In this document: positions 44,672 to 54,891 of the stretch, one piece after another | Position numbering within the stretch: the stretch's first letter is position 1 | Layout of the letters: each line of letters starts with the position of its first letter | The notes under the pieces: model-generated | Seen by the model: only the letters and a program-made list of their open reading frames with translations | The model's database searches: none | What the model was told of the DNA's origin: nothing | NCBI RefSeq assembly: GCF_020360975.1 | Contig: NW_025408667.1 | Location: forward strand, 930,001-994,000 | From: Hirsutella rhossiliensis | Lineage: Eukaryota; Ascomycota; Sordariomycetes; Hypocreales; Ophiocordycipitaceae | Direction: 5' to 3' | Length of the DNA: 64,000 nucleotides | Translations under genes and position numbers: made by a program

Positions 44672-46009
44672 TCACGCGGCAATGGCGTGGTCTTCCGCCT
44701 CGTCGGCAACAGTCGCCTGCCCGTTGAGGACGCTCTTCTGGAGCGACGAGGCGACCTGCTTGCGCATCTCGCGCTGAATGCCGTGGTTGACGGCGTCGAG
44801 GACGTTTTCGACGGTGACGCGCGGCTTGTAGGCGGGCTCGGTGCCGTCTTGGTAGACGCCCGTCTTGACCAGGATGCTGTACCAGTCGTTATCGGCTTTT
44901 TTGTTGACGGCGTTGGTGCCGCGGATGTCGCTCTCGGGCGTGTCGCCGACAAAGTAGACGGTCTGGGGCGGGCGGTCCAAGCCGTGCTCGTCATTGCGCC
45001 ACTGGCTCAGCAGGCGCGAGGCAAACTCAAAGGTCGGGACCTGGGGCTTGCCAAAGGCGTGTGTGTGCAGCTTGCCCTTGCCGCCCGTCAGGTCTTTGAA
45101 AGTCACCTCAAACATGCGGCGCAGCGCACCCATGCCCAGGCGGACGTGCTCGTGGGCGGCGGACCAGACAATGTCGTTGTGCGAAAAGTAGAATGGCGGG
45201 CCCTCGTCAAAGGTTTCGCTGCGGCTGCCGAGACGGCCGCCGCGAGACATGGCCAGGTCGAGCATGATTTGAATGTCGCCGGCCCAGTCGCGCGAGTCGG
45301 CAAAGACGAAGACGGCATCTATGACCACGTCGGTGAAGTCGCGCTCACGCGAGTTGGCATGCTCTTCGGGCGTCAGCTTCCGGAACGGCGTGGTGGCTGC
45401 GTTGTGCTTGATGATGTCGCCGGGGGTGACGACGTCGGTGAAGCCATAGCCCTCAGCAACGTCGCGGCACTTTTCGCCCTCGCCGCCGACAACCAAGACC
45501 GTCTTGTACTTGGACGCCATTTCCCGCATGGGCGTGTGGCCGCAGATGAACTGGCCAGGCTTGATATCCTGGAGGAGCTGGCGAGACAGGTCTTCGCAGC
45601 GCTCTTCTTCCGACTTGCCTCCACCGTTGGTGAGGAAGATGTGGGGGCTGTCAATAGGGGTTAGTCGCAGTTCTCGTCACTCGCCCGAGAGGTCAACTCA
45701 CACATGGACACCATACTCATTCTCGCCGTTGAGAACCCTCATGGCCTGGATAGCCTCCGGGATGGCCTTGCCGCCGCGGACGAGGACGCCGTCAATGTCA
45801 AAGGCAAAGACAAACGAGTCGGCGACGGACAGGGGGCTGACAGGCGAGCCGGGAGTGGGCACGCTGGCGACGCTGGAGCCTGAGCTGTCGGCGGCGAGCT
45901 CAGGAGAGCTGGGTATCGAGTCCGAGGAGGCGGCGGCGGCGTCGTCCAGCTCCTGCTTGGCCTGGGCGACCTTGTGGTAGAAGGCGGCTTCCTGTTGTTT
46001 GGAATCCAT
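44672..46009 (-). CDS. HAD-IIA family hydrolase (CECR5/HDHD5-like)
   Basis: Haloacid dehalogenase-superfamily protein with the C2 cap of the HAD-IIA branch (relatives: human HDHD5/CECR5, yeast YKR070W, mitochondrial). The substrate is unknown. Exons 45702-46009 and 44672-45647 give 427 aa. Motif I is FAFDIDGVLVRG (nucleophile Asp71, acid Asp73), motif II is FLTNGGG (Thr109) and motif IV is VGDTPESDIRGT. The 54-bp intron splits a Val codon and has a CTAAC branch site. The first 60 residues are Ser/Ala/Pro-rich and poorly conserved in appearance. An alternative start at 46149 (MT) followed by a 47-bp intron (46097-46143) would add 31 residues in frame (MTDPSTVPTASSPP onward). The sequence alone cannot decide between an extended protein and a 5'-UTR intron. 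Confidence 0.85.
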
Positions 46010-49000
46010 GATGGTGGTGGACTGAAAGTGGGTGTAAGTATGCGGAGACGAGTGGACCCGTGGAGGAGAGCTGGCAGTAGGAACAGTAGAAGGGTCCTAG
46101 AAAACAGTAGAGAGGATAGGGGATAAGCAGGGTCAAGACTCACCGTCATGAACGGTAGGAAGAGACGGCGTCTTTATACAATGGCGAGGGCGTCCTTGCT
46201 GCCGGGACTCCCATGATGTGTCTGCAACACCGTCGAGGATTAGTTTCCTGTCCTTGGTCTCCACGTGGATCCCGGGCGAGTCATACAACAGGGCCACGAA
46301 AGGCCGGCCACGAAAGGCGCATGGTGTCTCCATAGGCAGAAGCAGGCAGCTTGGGGGACCAGGCGGAAGGAGGATCGGCCGTGACGAAGGGGCGCCAGGA
46401 TACCCACCGAGGGTCCACAAATCGAAAACTCTGGCCCGCAGGCTATGACATGTGTGGTCGTTGAGTGGTCGTTTCTCCTCAACGTGGTGTTTGTGGATGC
46501 TTTTCGCGCCCCCTTCTGTTGTCGTCGAGATTTGGGGGGACGCACGCTCGAGGTACGTACCCCTTCGGTTCTGTCGGTAAGTACCGGCTACCTCGGGGTT
46601 GTGGGCGAGAACGGCAGCCAAGCCTCGTACCGGCTACCTGCTCAGCCCAGCCTCGCCCCTTGGCGGTGAGGTTTAAGACTTCAGTGTAGCGATAGGAAAG
46701 CGCTGGGGAATATTGATATTCTTTTTCCCTCACTCAATCGATGCACTCATCCGGGTACATGAGAAGACGGAAAACTGACAGTTTGAATCAGAGTGGGTAG
46801 ATGGGCGCTCCGTCTTGCACGGCCTCATCTATTCTGATACGCCTCGTCATGGCTTGTCTGATTGCGGCCGGCGTGGGGTCGGTGCCAGGGCCGTACCTGT
46901 ACGAGTGGGCTACAGGGCTGTGCATAACAGGCGACGTCGGGGGTACATGCGGGGCATTTCATGCTGCGGCAACTTCGGGCGGCCCAACGGATGCCTGAGC
47001 GTGTAGTTCTCGGGTCGCTGGTGGGCGCAGCGCATGTCGCTGGCCGTACTGCTTGCTTGGCAGCTGTGCCGCAGCCTGCGCAGGCGGTGCACCAACAACA
47101 ACCAACCCCTGTGAATCGGGGAGGGAGGCTCTGCCCCTCCATCCCTACAGGGGAGATGCGAGCAGGGGACCCGAATACGGTACTCGGACGGGAAAAGGCG
47201 AGGGCGCCGATAGGCTCATTGGCCGAGAATGACTCTCGACGGGCCTCTAGGCTTGCGCGGGATGGACGCCGCACAGGTCGATTTCATACACACACAAGCA
47301 GAGCAAGCAGCTGTCAACAAAGATGAGTCGACCAAAAGCATCCATCTCGTCATTGTACATGTCTGCCGTGCCGCCCTGGGCGCAAGCAGCGGGTATGCCC
47401 CCAGCCAAGAGCATGGCGCATGTAAGTTACATGACTTCCGGAGCGGGTCTCAGGGGGTGGGCGCGACAAGATTACGGTAGGTGCTGTTGTCAGCCTGTAC
47501 AGATACATACTTGGCGGTGCGCGGTGAAATGGCGCGCGCGAGCGTGTACAGTACAAGCCTACTCCTTACTGTAAGTTACGGTGGAAACGCATGGCGCGGC
47601 CGCCCACGACGGTCGGCCCGGCCGGCTCCACCGTGACGTCAGACCCTTGCGCCGGGCCGGCCTTGGCTCGGTTCCGCCACGCGACCGTTGCCTTTCCCGG
47701 AAGGGCCCTGATTGGGTTCTGCTTTCTTCAGCTTCCTGCTCTGCGAAGATACATGTGATCTTTTTTCCTCGGCACGTATCCGTAGTCGTTGGTGCTGATG
47801 GACTCCCAACGTTGGGTAGATGCGCCAACACGAAGACAAAAACAAAAAAGTTTAATCTAATCAAACCCGTCGAGGATTCACGCAGCCGAGCCTAACTGAG
47901 CCTATTTCCTCCTTTGACGTCTCTCCTACGTAAAGTTGAAACCTTTCCAACATCGCCCTCCCGGCTTGTCGGTATCACACACTACAGTAGCCTTCCGCTA
48001 CCCGCAATCCTATCTCACGCCGTCGGGAGGGGAACTGGCCGCACGGGACAGCATCAGAAAGAGATGGGTCGGTGTCATTTCGCCGCGGCCGCAGAACGCA
48101 TGTAACCGCTACCACCGGTCGCTTCGCGGCTCGGCGGGTCCCGGGGACTTTGGTCGTCGTCGAGAGCTGGCGTACCATGGTGACGACGATGACGAGCCAT
48201 ATACTCTTCTTTCGGCCGGGTGTCCCTCTCGGGGCAGACAGGGGACCTCACCTGTCCGGTCCAGGTGGTCCGTGACGGATGCCGCTGTCCGGAGCCCTTG
48301 GCGCTGCTACTGCACCTTTGCCGGCCGGCTGGCGGTGAATGGGGATCGACATTGACCCGGGGCGCAAATCTCGACGCCTGCTTGCTATCTGAGAGACAGG
48401 GCCCCGGATGTGGACGGATGGGCGGCGGCTACGGGAGAGACACGCAGATGCGGGCGCACAGACAGGGACCGATCCGAATGTCGTGCGACCCAAAGATCTG
48501 TGTCTGGCCTGTCGCGCGAGTCTGAGAACAGGCACACGACGACCGTCTCATCTTTCTCCATGGACAAGGCCCTCTCCGGTGTGCAGATGAGGTGAGAAGT
48601 CTTGCCCCTTCTCGGCCAGATCGCCATGGCCGACAGATAACCTACAGTTGATGGCGCCAATCAGAAGGACGACACGACATGCGGTGCAGATACTGTATCT
48701 GTACATATAAACGGGCGAGTTTGATGCGACCGCAGTGCTCCGTGACACGCACCCTTTAATCACGCAAAGGGGTCGGTCTCTTGCGATGCCCTGGGCCAGT
48801 GACGACCAATGATGGGCTGAAACGGGCCAGGATGCCCCTTACTTTCACGCGATGTCGCGTTCATCGTCTCTGCGCAGGCCAACCAAGAGATACGAGATAC
48901 AGTACGTGACCAACAAGCCCGATGATAAGCCCAAATGTATAGAAGGAGGAGGAGAAGAGGAAAGAAGGGAGCAAGGAAAGAAACCAACGAGAGAACAACT

Positions 49001-49750
49001 GCGGCATTTGTCGGTCCAAAATCGCGCTTGTCTCCTCCCCTTACCCGGTTTCTTCTCCATCCGCCATCCTCCATCCTCCATCCCACAGTTGCATGTAACA
49101 TGCAAAACCCGACACCGCATGTCCTCTCGCTCTTCAGGCCCATTGGCCGCCTCGGTAACCGGGCAGGGCCTGTGCTGTGTGCTCGCCAACGGCCAACGGG
49201 GCTTGGCCGATTGTGCGAAAAAAAAGCAGTACACGGGTCAACACACACGGGTCAACACACACAGGTCAAACATGTAGATAGACAGACTCACGCATGCAGC
49301 TTCTTGACAGCGTTGGACGAGTACCGTACTGTACATACTTGGTACAGCGCTCGATTATGTACAGTAGACCCGAGTTGCACGGCCGCGGTGCACCAACCTG
49401 GGTATACCGCTATCTGCGCATGCGTCGCATCATCTCACCTCACCCAGCCAACAATGCACTTCAGCGCCCTTTTGCGCCGTAGCCTTGCGTCTCCAGTGGG
49501 CTCCCGTAGCTGTAGCAGGCAACCGGCCATCATGGGGACCGGTGTTGCCGCAGCTGCACGGACCGACGATCAGCAACGACATGAACACAACGCCCTCGCT
49601 GCCTCTCCATCCTCCATCTCAAGGTGAACAAATCACCATGCATGCGCGCCTTTTGATACAGTGGATCCTCTCTCCTCCCTGCAGTCCTTGCAGGCAGGCA
49701 TCAGGCAGGTAGGGAAACGCACTGCACACATGCATCCCGGACCGGAGGCC
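46010..49750. other. 3.7-kb gene-poor region between HAD hydrolase and rhamnose genes
   Basis: The longest stretch without a supportable gene, apart from the possible upstream HAD exon noted above (46096-46149). Frames of up to about 230 codons occur on both strands but overlap each other and look random. It contains a short tandem repeat (49231-49270) and GGA-rich patches around 48945-48990. A non-coding RNA or a very divergent gene cannot be excluded. Confidence 0.45.
49231..49270 (+). repeat. short tandem repeat (CACGGGTCAACA-like)
   Basis: Three imperfect copies of a roughly 14-bp unit built on ACACGGGTCAAC. Confidence 0.75.
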
Positions 49751-50608
49751 TCACTGCAAGTTGACAAACAGCCCGCCGTCCACCAGCAGCTGGGCACCCG
49801 TCACATAGCCGCTCATGTCCTCGCACGCCAGGAACACGGCCGGCCCCGCCAGGTCGCGCGGCACGCCCGTCCTGCCGAGCGGGATCCTGCCCTCCATGTA
49901 GCGGCGCTTGTCGTCGTCGGCCAGGTCCTCGTCGTTGAGCTGCGTGCGGACGGTGCCCGGCAGCAGGGCGTTGCAGCGGATGCCGTGCCGGCCCAGCGCC
50001 GCCGCCGCGCTCTGCATCAGGCTCAGCACGCCCGCCTTGGTCGGCGTGTAGTGCGCCTGCCGCGCGCCGCCCACGAGCGCCGAGATGGACGACACGCCGA
50101 TGATGCTGCCGCCCGCCGGCGTCTGGCGCTGCGCCATCTGTCGCGCCGCCGCCTGCGTGACGTAGAAGGCGCCGTCGAGGTTGGTGCGCACCGTCGTCGC
50201 GAGCAGCTCGGGCGTCGTCGCGAGAAAGTCGGAAAAGGTGCACACGCCGGCGTTGGAGACGCAGATGTCGAGACGCCGCGCCGCGCCCGAGAGCTCGACG
50301 GCCCGGGCCACGAGGCCGTCTGCGGCGTCGGGGTCGCGCACGTCGCCGGCTTCGAGGACCAGCCGCCCGGCCGAGCTTGGCCATGCACTCGCTGTCGGCG
50401 CAGAGCCGTCATCGGGCCGCCCGAGCAGCGCCTCGGCCTCGCCGACGAGCGACTCGACGTGCGGCCGGTCCCTGTCCAGCCCCAGGTGGTTGACGACGAC
50501 GTTTGCGCCCTGCCGCAGATACTCGAGGCATATGGCGCGCCCGATGCCCGTGGTGCCGCCCGTGATGATGGCCGTCTTGCCGGCGAGCAGCGCCGTCGGA
50601 GGAGCCAT
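49751..50608 (-). CDS. LRA1: L-rhamnose 1-dehydrogenase (SDR family)
   Basis: First step of the non-phosphorylating fungal L-rhamnose pathway: oxidises L-rhamnose to L-rhamnono-gamma-lactone with NAD(P)+. Single exon, 285 aa. Rossmann motif TGGTTGIG (16-23), SNAG (118-121), and the active-site pair Tyr187 and Lys191 in HYTPTKAG, with Ser in GVSSISALVGG just before. The segments ISALVGGARQAHYTPTKAG and GAQLLVDGGLFVNLQ (the C-terminus) follow the yeast Lra1 pattern closely, which separates it from generic short-chain dehydrogenases. A spacer (DDGSAPTASAWPSSAG, about 66-81) is longer than usual. The ATG at 50608 (MAPPTALLAGKT) is preferred over an in-frame extension that adds 30 residues without SDR character. 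It lies 0.8 kb downstream of LRA3 on the same strand. Confidence 0.9.
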   Translation of the reverse strand: MAPPTALLAGKTAIITGGTTGIGRAICLEYLRQGANVVVNHLGLDRDRPHVESLVGEAEALLGRPDDGSAPTASAWPSSAGRLVLEAGDVRDPDAADGLVARAVELSGAARRLDICVSNAGVCTFSDFLATTPELLATTVRTNLDGAFYVTQAAARQMAQRQTPAGGSIIGVSSISALVGGARQAHYTPTKAGVLSLMQSAAAALGRHGIRCNALLPGTVRTQLNDEDLADDDKRRYMEGRIPLGRTGVPRDLAGPAVFLACEDMSGYVTGAQLLVDGGLFVNLQ

Positions 50609-51439
50609 GGTAGGATGGCCGGCGGTGGAGGTGCTGCAACGCCAAGAGATGTCGTTGTTAAGGACAGCCTGCCAGCCAAGGCTCAACCTTTTAGCCATCC
50701 GAGCTAAGGGGCCCCCATACCTATCGGATCCAATACCGAAGCATAACTATACCGTACATGGTAGTAAAATAGGATCTTGGCAGCTGTATTGACAATAATT
50801 AATACCAAGACGCCTAACTTGGAGCCACTGGCAAAAGGACGCAGCCTCGGATATCGGCTTCCCCCCCACGCAGGGCCCGACTTCCGCGCATACCACGGTT
50901 CGTGAACTGCATGCTTCGCCCCTCGGCCAGGGGATTTTTTTTTTGGCGTGGTGGGGACTCAGGAACTGTCTCGCCGCCGAGGGAGAAACGGCCACCGTTA
51001 AAAACCTCACAATAATTACCGTTCGCCTAGGCCGGCCCCAAAGGTGAAATGGGGGGGAGTGGGCGAATCACCACCGCCGTCTCTCTTGTGGACCGCCTGC
51101 AACTCCACGACGTCTCGTCTGGGCCGTTCTTATATGGCTTCGCAGTGCTTCACGGGTACACATGGACTCAAGCAGCATGGACCCAAGACTCAGGTTCCTG
51201 ACATTCCGGCCATGCCAATTACGTGTACGCGGCGGCCACCTCTATCTATCCCATGGTTCCCATCCATCACCTCCAACCAAACACAGCCTGGGCTTACGGC
51301 CCTACACAGTTATAGCCCGCTGGCAACTGGGTACTCCAGTTCCGCTACCTCCCGGGATAAGAAACCCGTCAATATAACAAGCATGATTCAACGGTAGCCT
51401 TAACTAGACTCGGCACGCTCACTCGCGCCCTTCTCTCGC
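50609..51439. promoter_or_regulatory. LRA1 promoter / LRA3 3' region
   Basis: Contains the promoter of LRA1 and the end of LRA3. SYGGRG words that could serve as CreA carbon-repression sites occur at 50625-50630 and 50951-50956, but such words are frequent by chance. Confidence 0.45.
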
Positions 51440-52949
51440 CTAGCCTCGCCCTGTCGAGGGGCCAGATTGCTGCTTGGCCTCGGACGCGGCCTTGTCACCC
51501 ACAGCCGCAACCCCCCCAGGACTCTGCGGCGTCAGTGCTTTGCCGGGCGACGGAGCAAGCAGATTGCTGGATGGAATCAGCTTGGACCAGGCACCTGGGC
51601 TGATGGTCAGTCCAAAGCCCGGCTTGTCCAGATCCCCCGCCGTCAGATACCCCGCAGTCGGGATGGGTTCGTCGACAAACAAGTCCCCAAACACGGGCAA
51701 CACGCTCTCCCCATTGGGCGAGTTGGCCAGGTACTCCTGAAACGGCGTGTTGGGCTGCGACAGGACAAAGTGGTAGCTGTACGGGCCACTGGCATGCGGC
51801 ACTACGGGAATGTCGTACGCCGCAGCCATGGCCGCCACCCGGAGCAGCTCTGTCATGCCGCCGAGCCACATGACGTCTGGCTGGATGATGTCGAGGTTGC
51901 GGCCTTCGATGAGCTTGCGGAATCCGTATCGCGAATACTCGTGCTCTCCTGTCGTGAACTTGACCGTCGGATGCGCGCGCTTGATCTGCTCGAAGCCGTC
52001 CGTGTCGTCGGGCGATAGACACTCTTCCCACCAGTTGATGTCGAGGCCCTCGCATGCCTTGACGAGGTCGATGGTATACGACACGTTCAGGCTCATATAA
52101 CAGTCCACCATGATGGGAAAGTCGGGCCCTACCGCCTCGCGATGCTTGCGGAGGAACTCGACGTTCTTGCGAAGCGACTCGCGTCCCTCCTCCGGGCAAA
52201 ACGGAAGCGGCACCTTGGCGCCCCAGAAGCCCATGTCTCTGGCCGCAGTCGGCTGCGGACCGGTGCAATAAAAGTCGATTCGCTCCCTCATGGCTCCGCC
52301 GATGAGGCGGTAGACGGGCTCGTTCCGCAGCTTACCCAGCAGGTCCCAGACGGCCAGGTCAATGACTGATATGACAGCCAAGGGAAGCCCCTTGCGGCCG
52401 TAAAACAGAGAGGCCCGATACATCTGCTCAAAGAGCAGGTTGGTGTTGCGCGGGTCGGCCCCGATCAAGAAACGTTCAAAGTGCTGGTGGGCGAGCCAAC
52501 AAGCGGGAGGGCCTGCAGAGTCTGTCAGTCTCGCCGTCCTGCCGTCCCCAACACGAGCCGAGTCGCTCACCTCCGAAGCCTGTGGCGAAGCCGACGGTGC
52601 CGTCGGATGCTTCCACCTCGACCAGGAAGGAGCCCAGGGCATTGATGCCCCAGCTCGTTCGTGACTTCCGATACTGTTCCCATTGCGAGCAGGGAGTCGA
52701 TATGTCGCTGTCAATCAGCCTGTGCACAGGTGAGTGACTGAGTACGGAGTGCGAGGGAGCAGAGAGCTTCATACCAGTGACCGCCTTTGACATTGTGATA
52801 GTCTCCGCCTGTGCCTCGTTAGCGAGAGGGGCCTGCGACCATGTTGCTCCAAGAGCAAGTTTAAGCGTACCGGAACCGACGCCAGCAATCACGTAGGACC
52901 GCAACGACTTGATTACGGGGAACTTCCGAATGCTAGATGCCGTGGACAT
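51440..52949 (-). CDS. LRA3: L-rhamnonate dehydratase (enolase superfamily)
   Basis: Third step of fungal L-rhamnose breakdown: dehydrates L-rhamnonate to 2-keto-3-deoxy-L-rhamnonate, Mg2+-dependent. Coding order: 52871-52949, 52775-52808 (34 bases), 52571-52719 and 51440-52512, giving 444 aa. The joined start reads AGVGSGGDYHNVKGGHWLIDSDIST, the family signature, which confirms both small introns (62 and 55 bp); the third is 58 bp. Metal-ligand regions are MVDCYMSLN, WWEECLSPDD and TTGEHEYSRYG, and the catalytic His region is VPHASGPYSYHFV. The last 45 or so residues (SPGKALTPQSPGG... to the end) form a Ser/Ala/Gly-rich tail that I do not recall from family members. Confidence 0.93.
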
Positions 52950-54287
52950 GACGAACTGGGGGATGCTTCTCGTCTCCAAGGCAAGAAAATGGACAATATA
53001 GGAACAACTCTCGCGAGAGGAGAGGACGAGAAAATTGGGAGCGAGACATATAAGGGCCCGGGTAGCATCAAGCGGCCTGCACCGAGCGAGCAAATCCCTG
53101 CCACGAGCGTTATTCAAGGCAGGAGACGACCCAGCGTGATTTGGCTTTTCGAGTCAGGAATTAGTCGGATCTCGTGGATGAATGTGTTGGCGAAATGAGT
53201 AGCTGTGGGCATCGCCGACTTGCGGGGGACACTTTGTCCGGGAAGGTCCCTCGGAGTGAAATGGCCCGACGACAGGCTCGGAGCGCTCGAGCCCCCGTGA
53301 CGGCCGTCTCCAGGGCCGTAACTCGTCTCCAACTTGCGGCCGGTGCCCAGCAGCGGACAGACAGAGCAGGTGACGAGCATGCGCTGGACTCGACTCTGAG
53401 ACAGCGCCTGGGCTGACGAGGAGCGGTTCCTGAAGAGGAACTTGAACGCGTGACGGCCAAGCAGAGTTCTCAGCTCGCCTGAGGCGCCCTGAGGGGCTCC
53501 GCAACAACCCTCGTCCCAAGTTCAGCCGGCCAACGTCTTGTTTGGGAGTTAAATCTTGATCCCGGGCCAAAGTTGGCTCGCGGAAAGCGAGGAGAACAGC
53601 ATGCTTCGCCGACGGGATGGCTTGCGGGGGGTCGAGTGCTTGGACCCTCCTGAGCGGCCGAGCCAGGCTGATGCTCGGTGATGAGGCAATCTCTCGCCAG
53701 CTATTCAAATCATCATGTCCGCGTCGGGGATGTTTGGGCTGCCTGACGAGGATGCAGTTGAATTGACTGTACCGGCTCCCACTGCGCCCGCAGGAAAAAA
53801 CACCGACAAGGGCGAGCTGCTTTAGTGCGTCGAGCGACACCTTGATACCTTAGACAAGCAAGTGCAGCATCATACCGGTTGCCCGTCGCAAAAGGGGACG
53901 ATGAGGAGGGCAGGTCAGGCGCAGAGTACGTACTCGTCCACTAAGGGGAACGGAGATGAGTTAGGGGGCTACAGCTCTGTGCTGCTGGGCAGGCGGGCCA
54001 TCCGGGTGCTTCGTTATCTACCTAGCGAAGTCAGGTAGGTTGCGCATCTGAGGCAAGCCCCAGCGAAAACCTTACTCGCAGGTACGGAGTACAGTACGTT
54101 ACAGTACAAGGCCGCGTGGAGGGCCGGCCACTCATGTCCGCTAATTAGAGTCGAAACTTCCCGCTTTGGCTGCACTACACGAGCCCCGGCATGCTCATTC
54201 CGGCGATGCGGCCCGCCCGAATGACAGTATCGCAGCCTGGAGCCCTACTGTAGTCGATTGGCGCCCTCGGGCATTGTTTTGTTTCCA

Positions 54288-54337
54288 TTGCCCTCTTGCC
54301 CTCTTGCCCTCTTGCCCTCTTGCCCTCTTGCCCTCTC
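54288..54337 (+). repeat. 8-bp tandem repeat (TTGCCCTC), six copies
   Basis: Perfect octamer array upstream of the regulator gene. Confidence 0.92.
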
Positions 54338-54508
54338 AGGCCACCACGGTCCACGGTGCTATGACGTGGGGTCTCACCCATGCTGCAGAGTGCAGACGAG
54401 CCAAGCCTGGCGACGTCGGCCGTCGTCGGCCGTCGTCGAGAAACCGTGGGCCCCTACCCTAATTAACCCCCGCAAAGAGGGAGCGCTTGCGTCTGGGCTT
54501 ACTCTCTC

Positions 54509-54530
54509 CAGCAGCAGCAGCAGCAGCAGC
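54509..54530 (+). repeat. CAG microsatellite
   Basis: Seven CAG units in the leader or promoter of the regulator gene. Confidence 0.9.
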
Positions 54531-54891
54531 GACGGCAGCCTGGCCATTACACTTCTCGCTGCTGCTGCTAGACCAACTCGGGCTGTTGGCCGTCGTCGGG
54601 CCTTCTTGTCGCGCAGTCACCCCATTTTCGGCGGCGCGCTGCCGGGTCTTGGGAAGCTCCGCTTAGTCGGCCCTCGAAAGGTATAATAGATCCTTGGCCG
54701 CTATAATATCTCATTAGTCACGGCGGCCGAAGGCAACCCGAATTTCGACGGCTTCCCTTCTCTCGAAAACACCTCCACGTCGCTCAACTTTGTCCCGAGC
54801 CTGGCCCGCCCAAGTTTAGCCGCTCCCTCGCCTCCGTCGAATCACCAACCGGCGGGCCTATCCGTCTGTCTCAGTCGTCAACCACTGCGAC

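Larger units (their letters stand above)
52950..54891. promoter_or_regulatory. divergent region between LRA3 and the Zn2Cys6 regulator
   Basis: 1.9 kb between divergent start codons, so it should carry the LRA3 and regulator promoters. No gene is supported. It holds the TTGCCCTC and CAG repeats listed separately and a CTGGGG (possible CreA word) at 52956-52961. Confidence 0.5.

Noticed and set aside
48760..49248. minus-strand frame with a hydrophobic leucine run
   Set aside because: The run comes from a GGA/GAG-rich DNA patch read antisense; the remainder is random in character.
53154..53840. 228-codon minus-strand frame between LRA3 and the regulator
   Set aside because: No recognisable motif, random composition, overlaps promoter DNA. 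Could not be joined to LRA2 or LRA4 by splicing.
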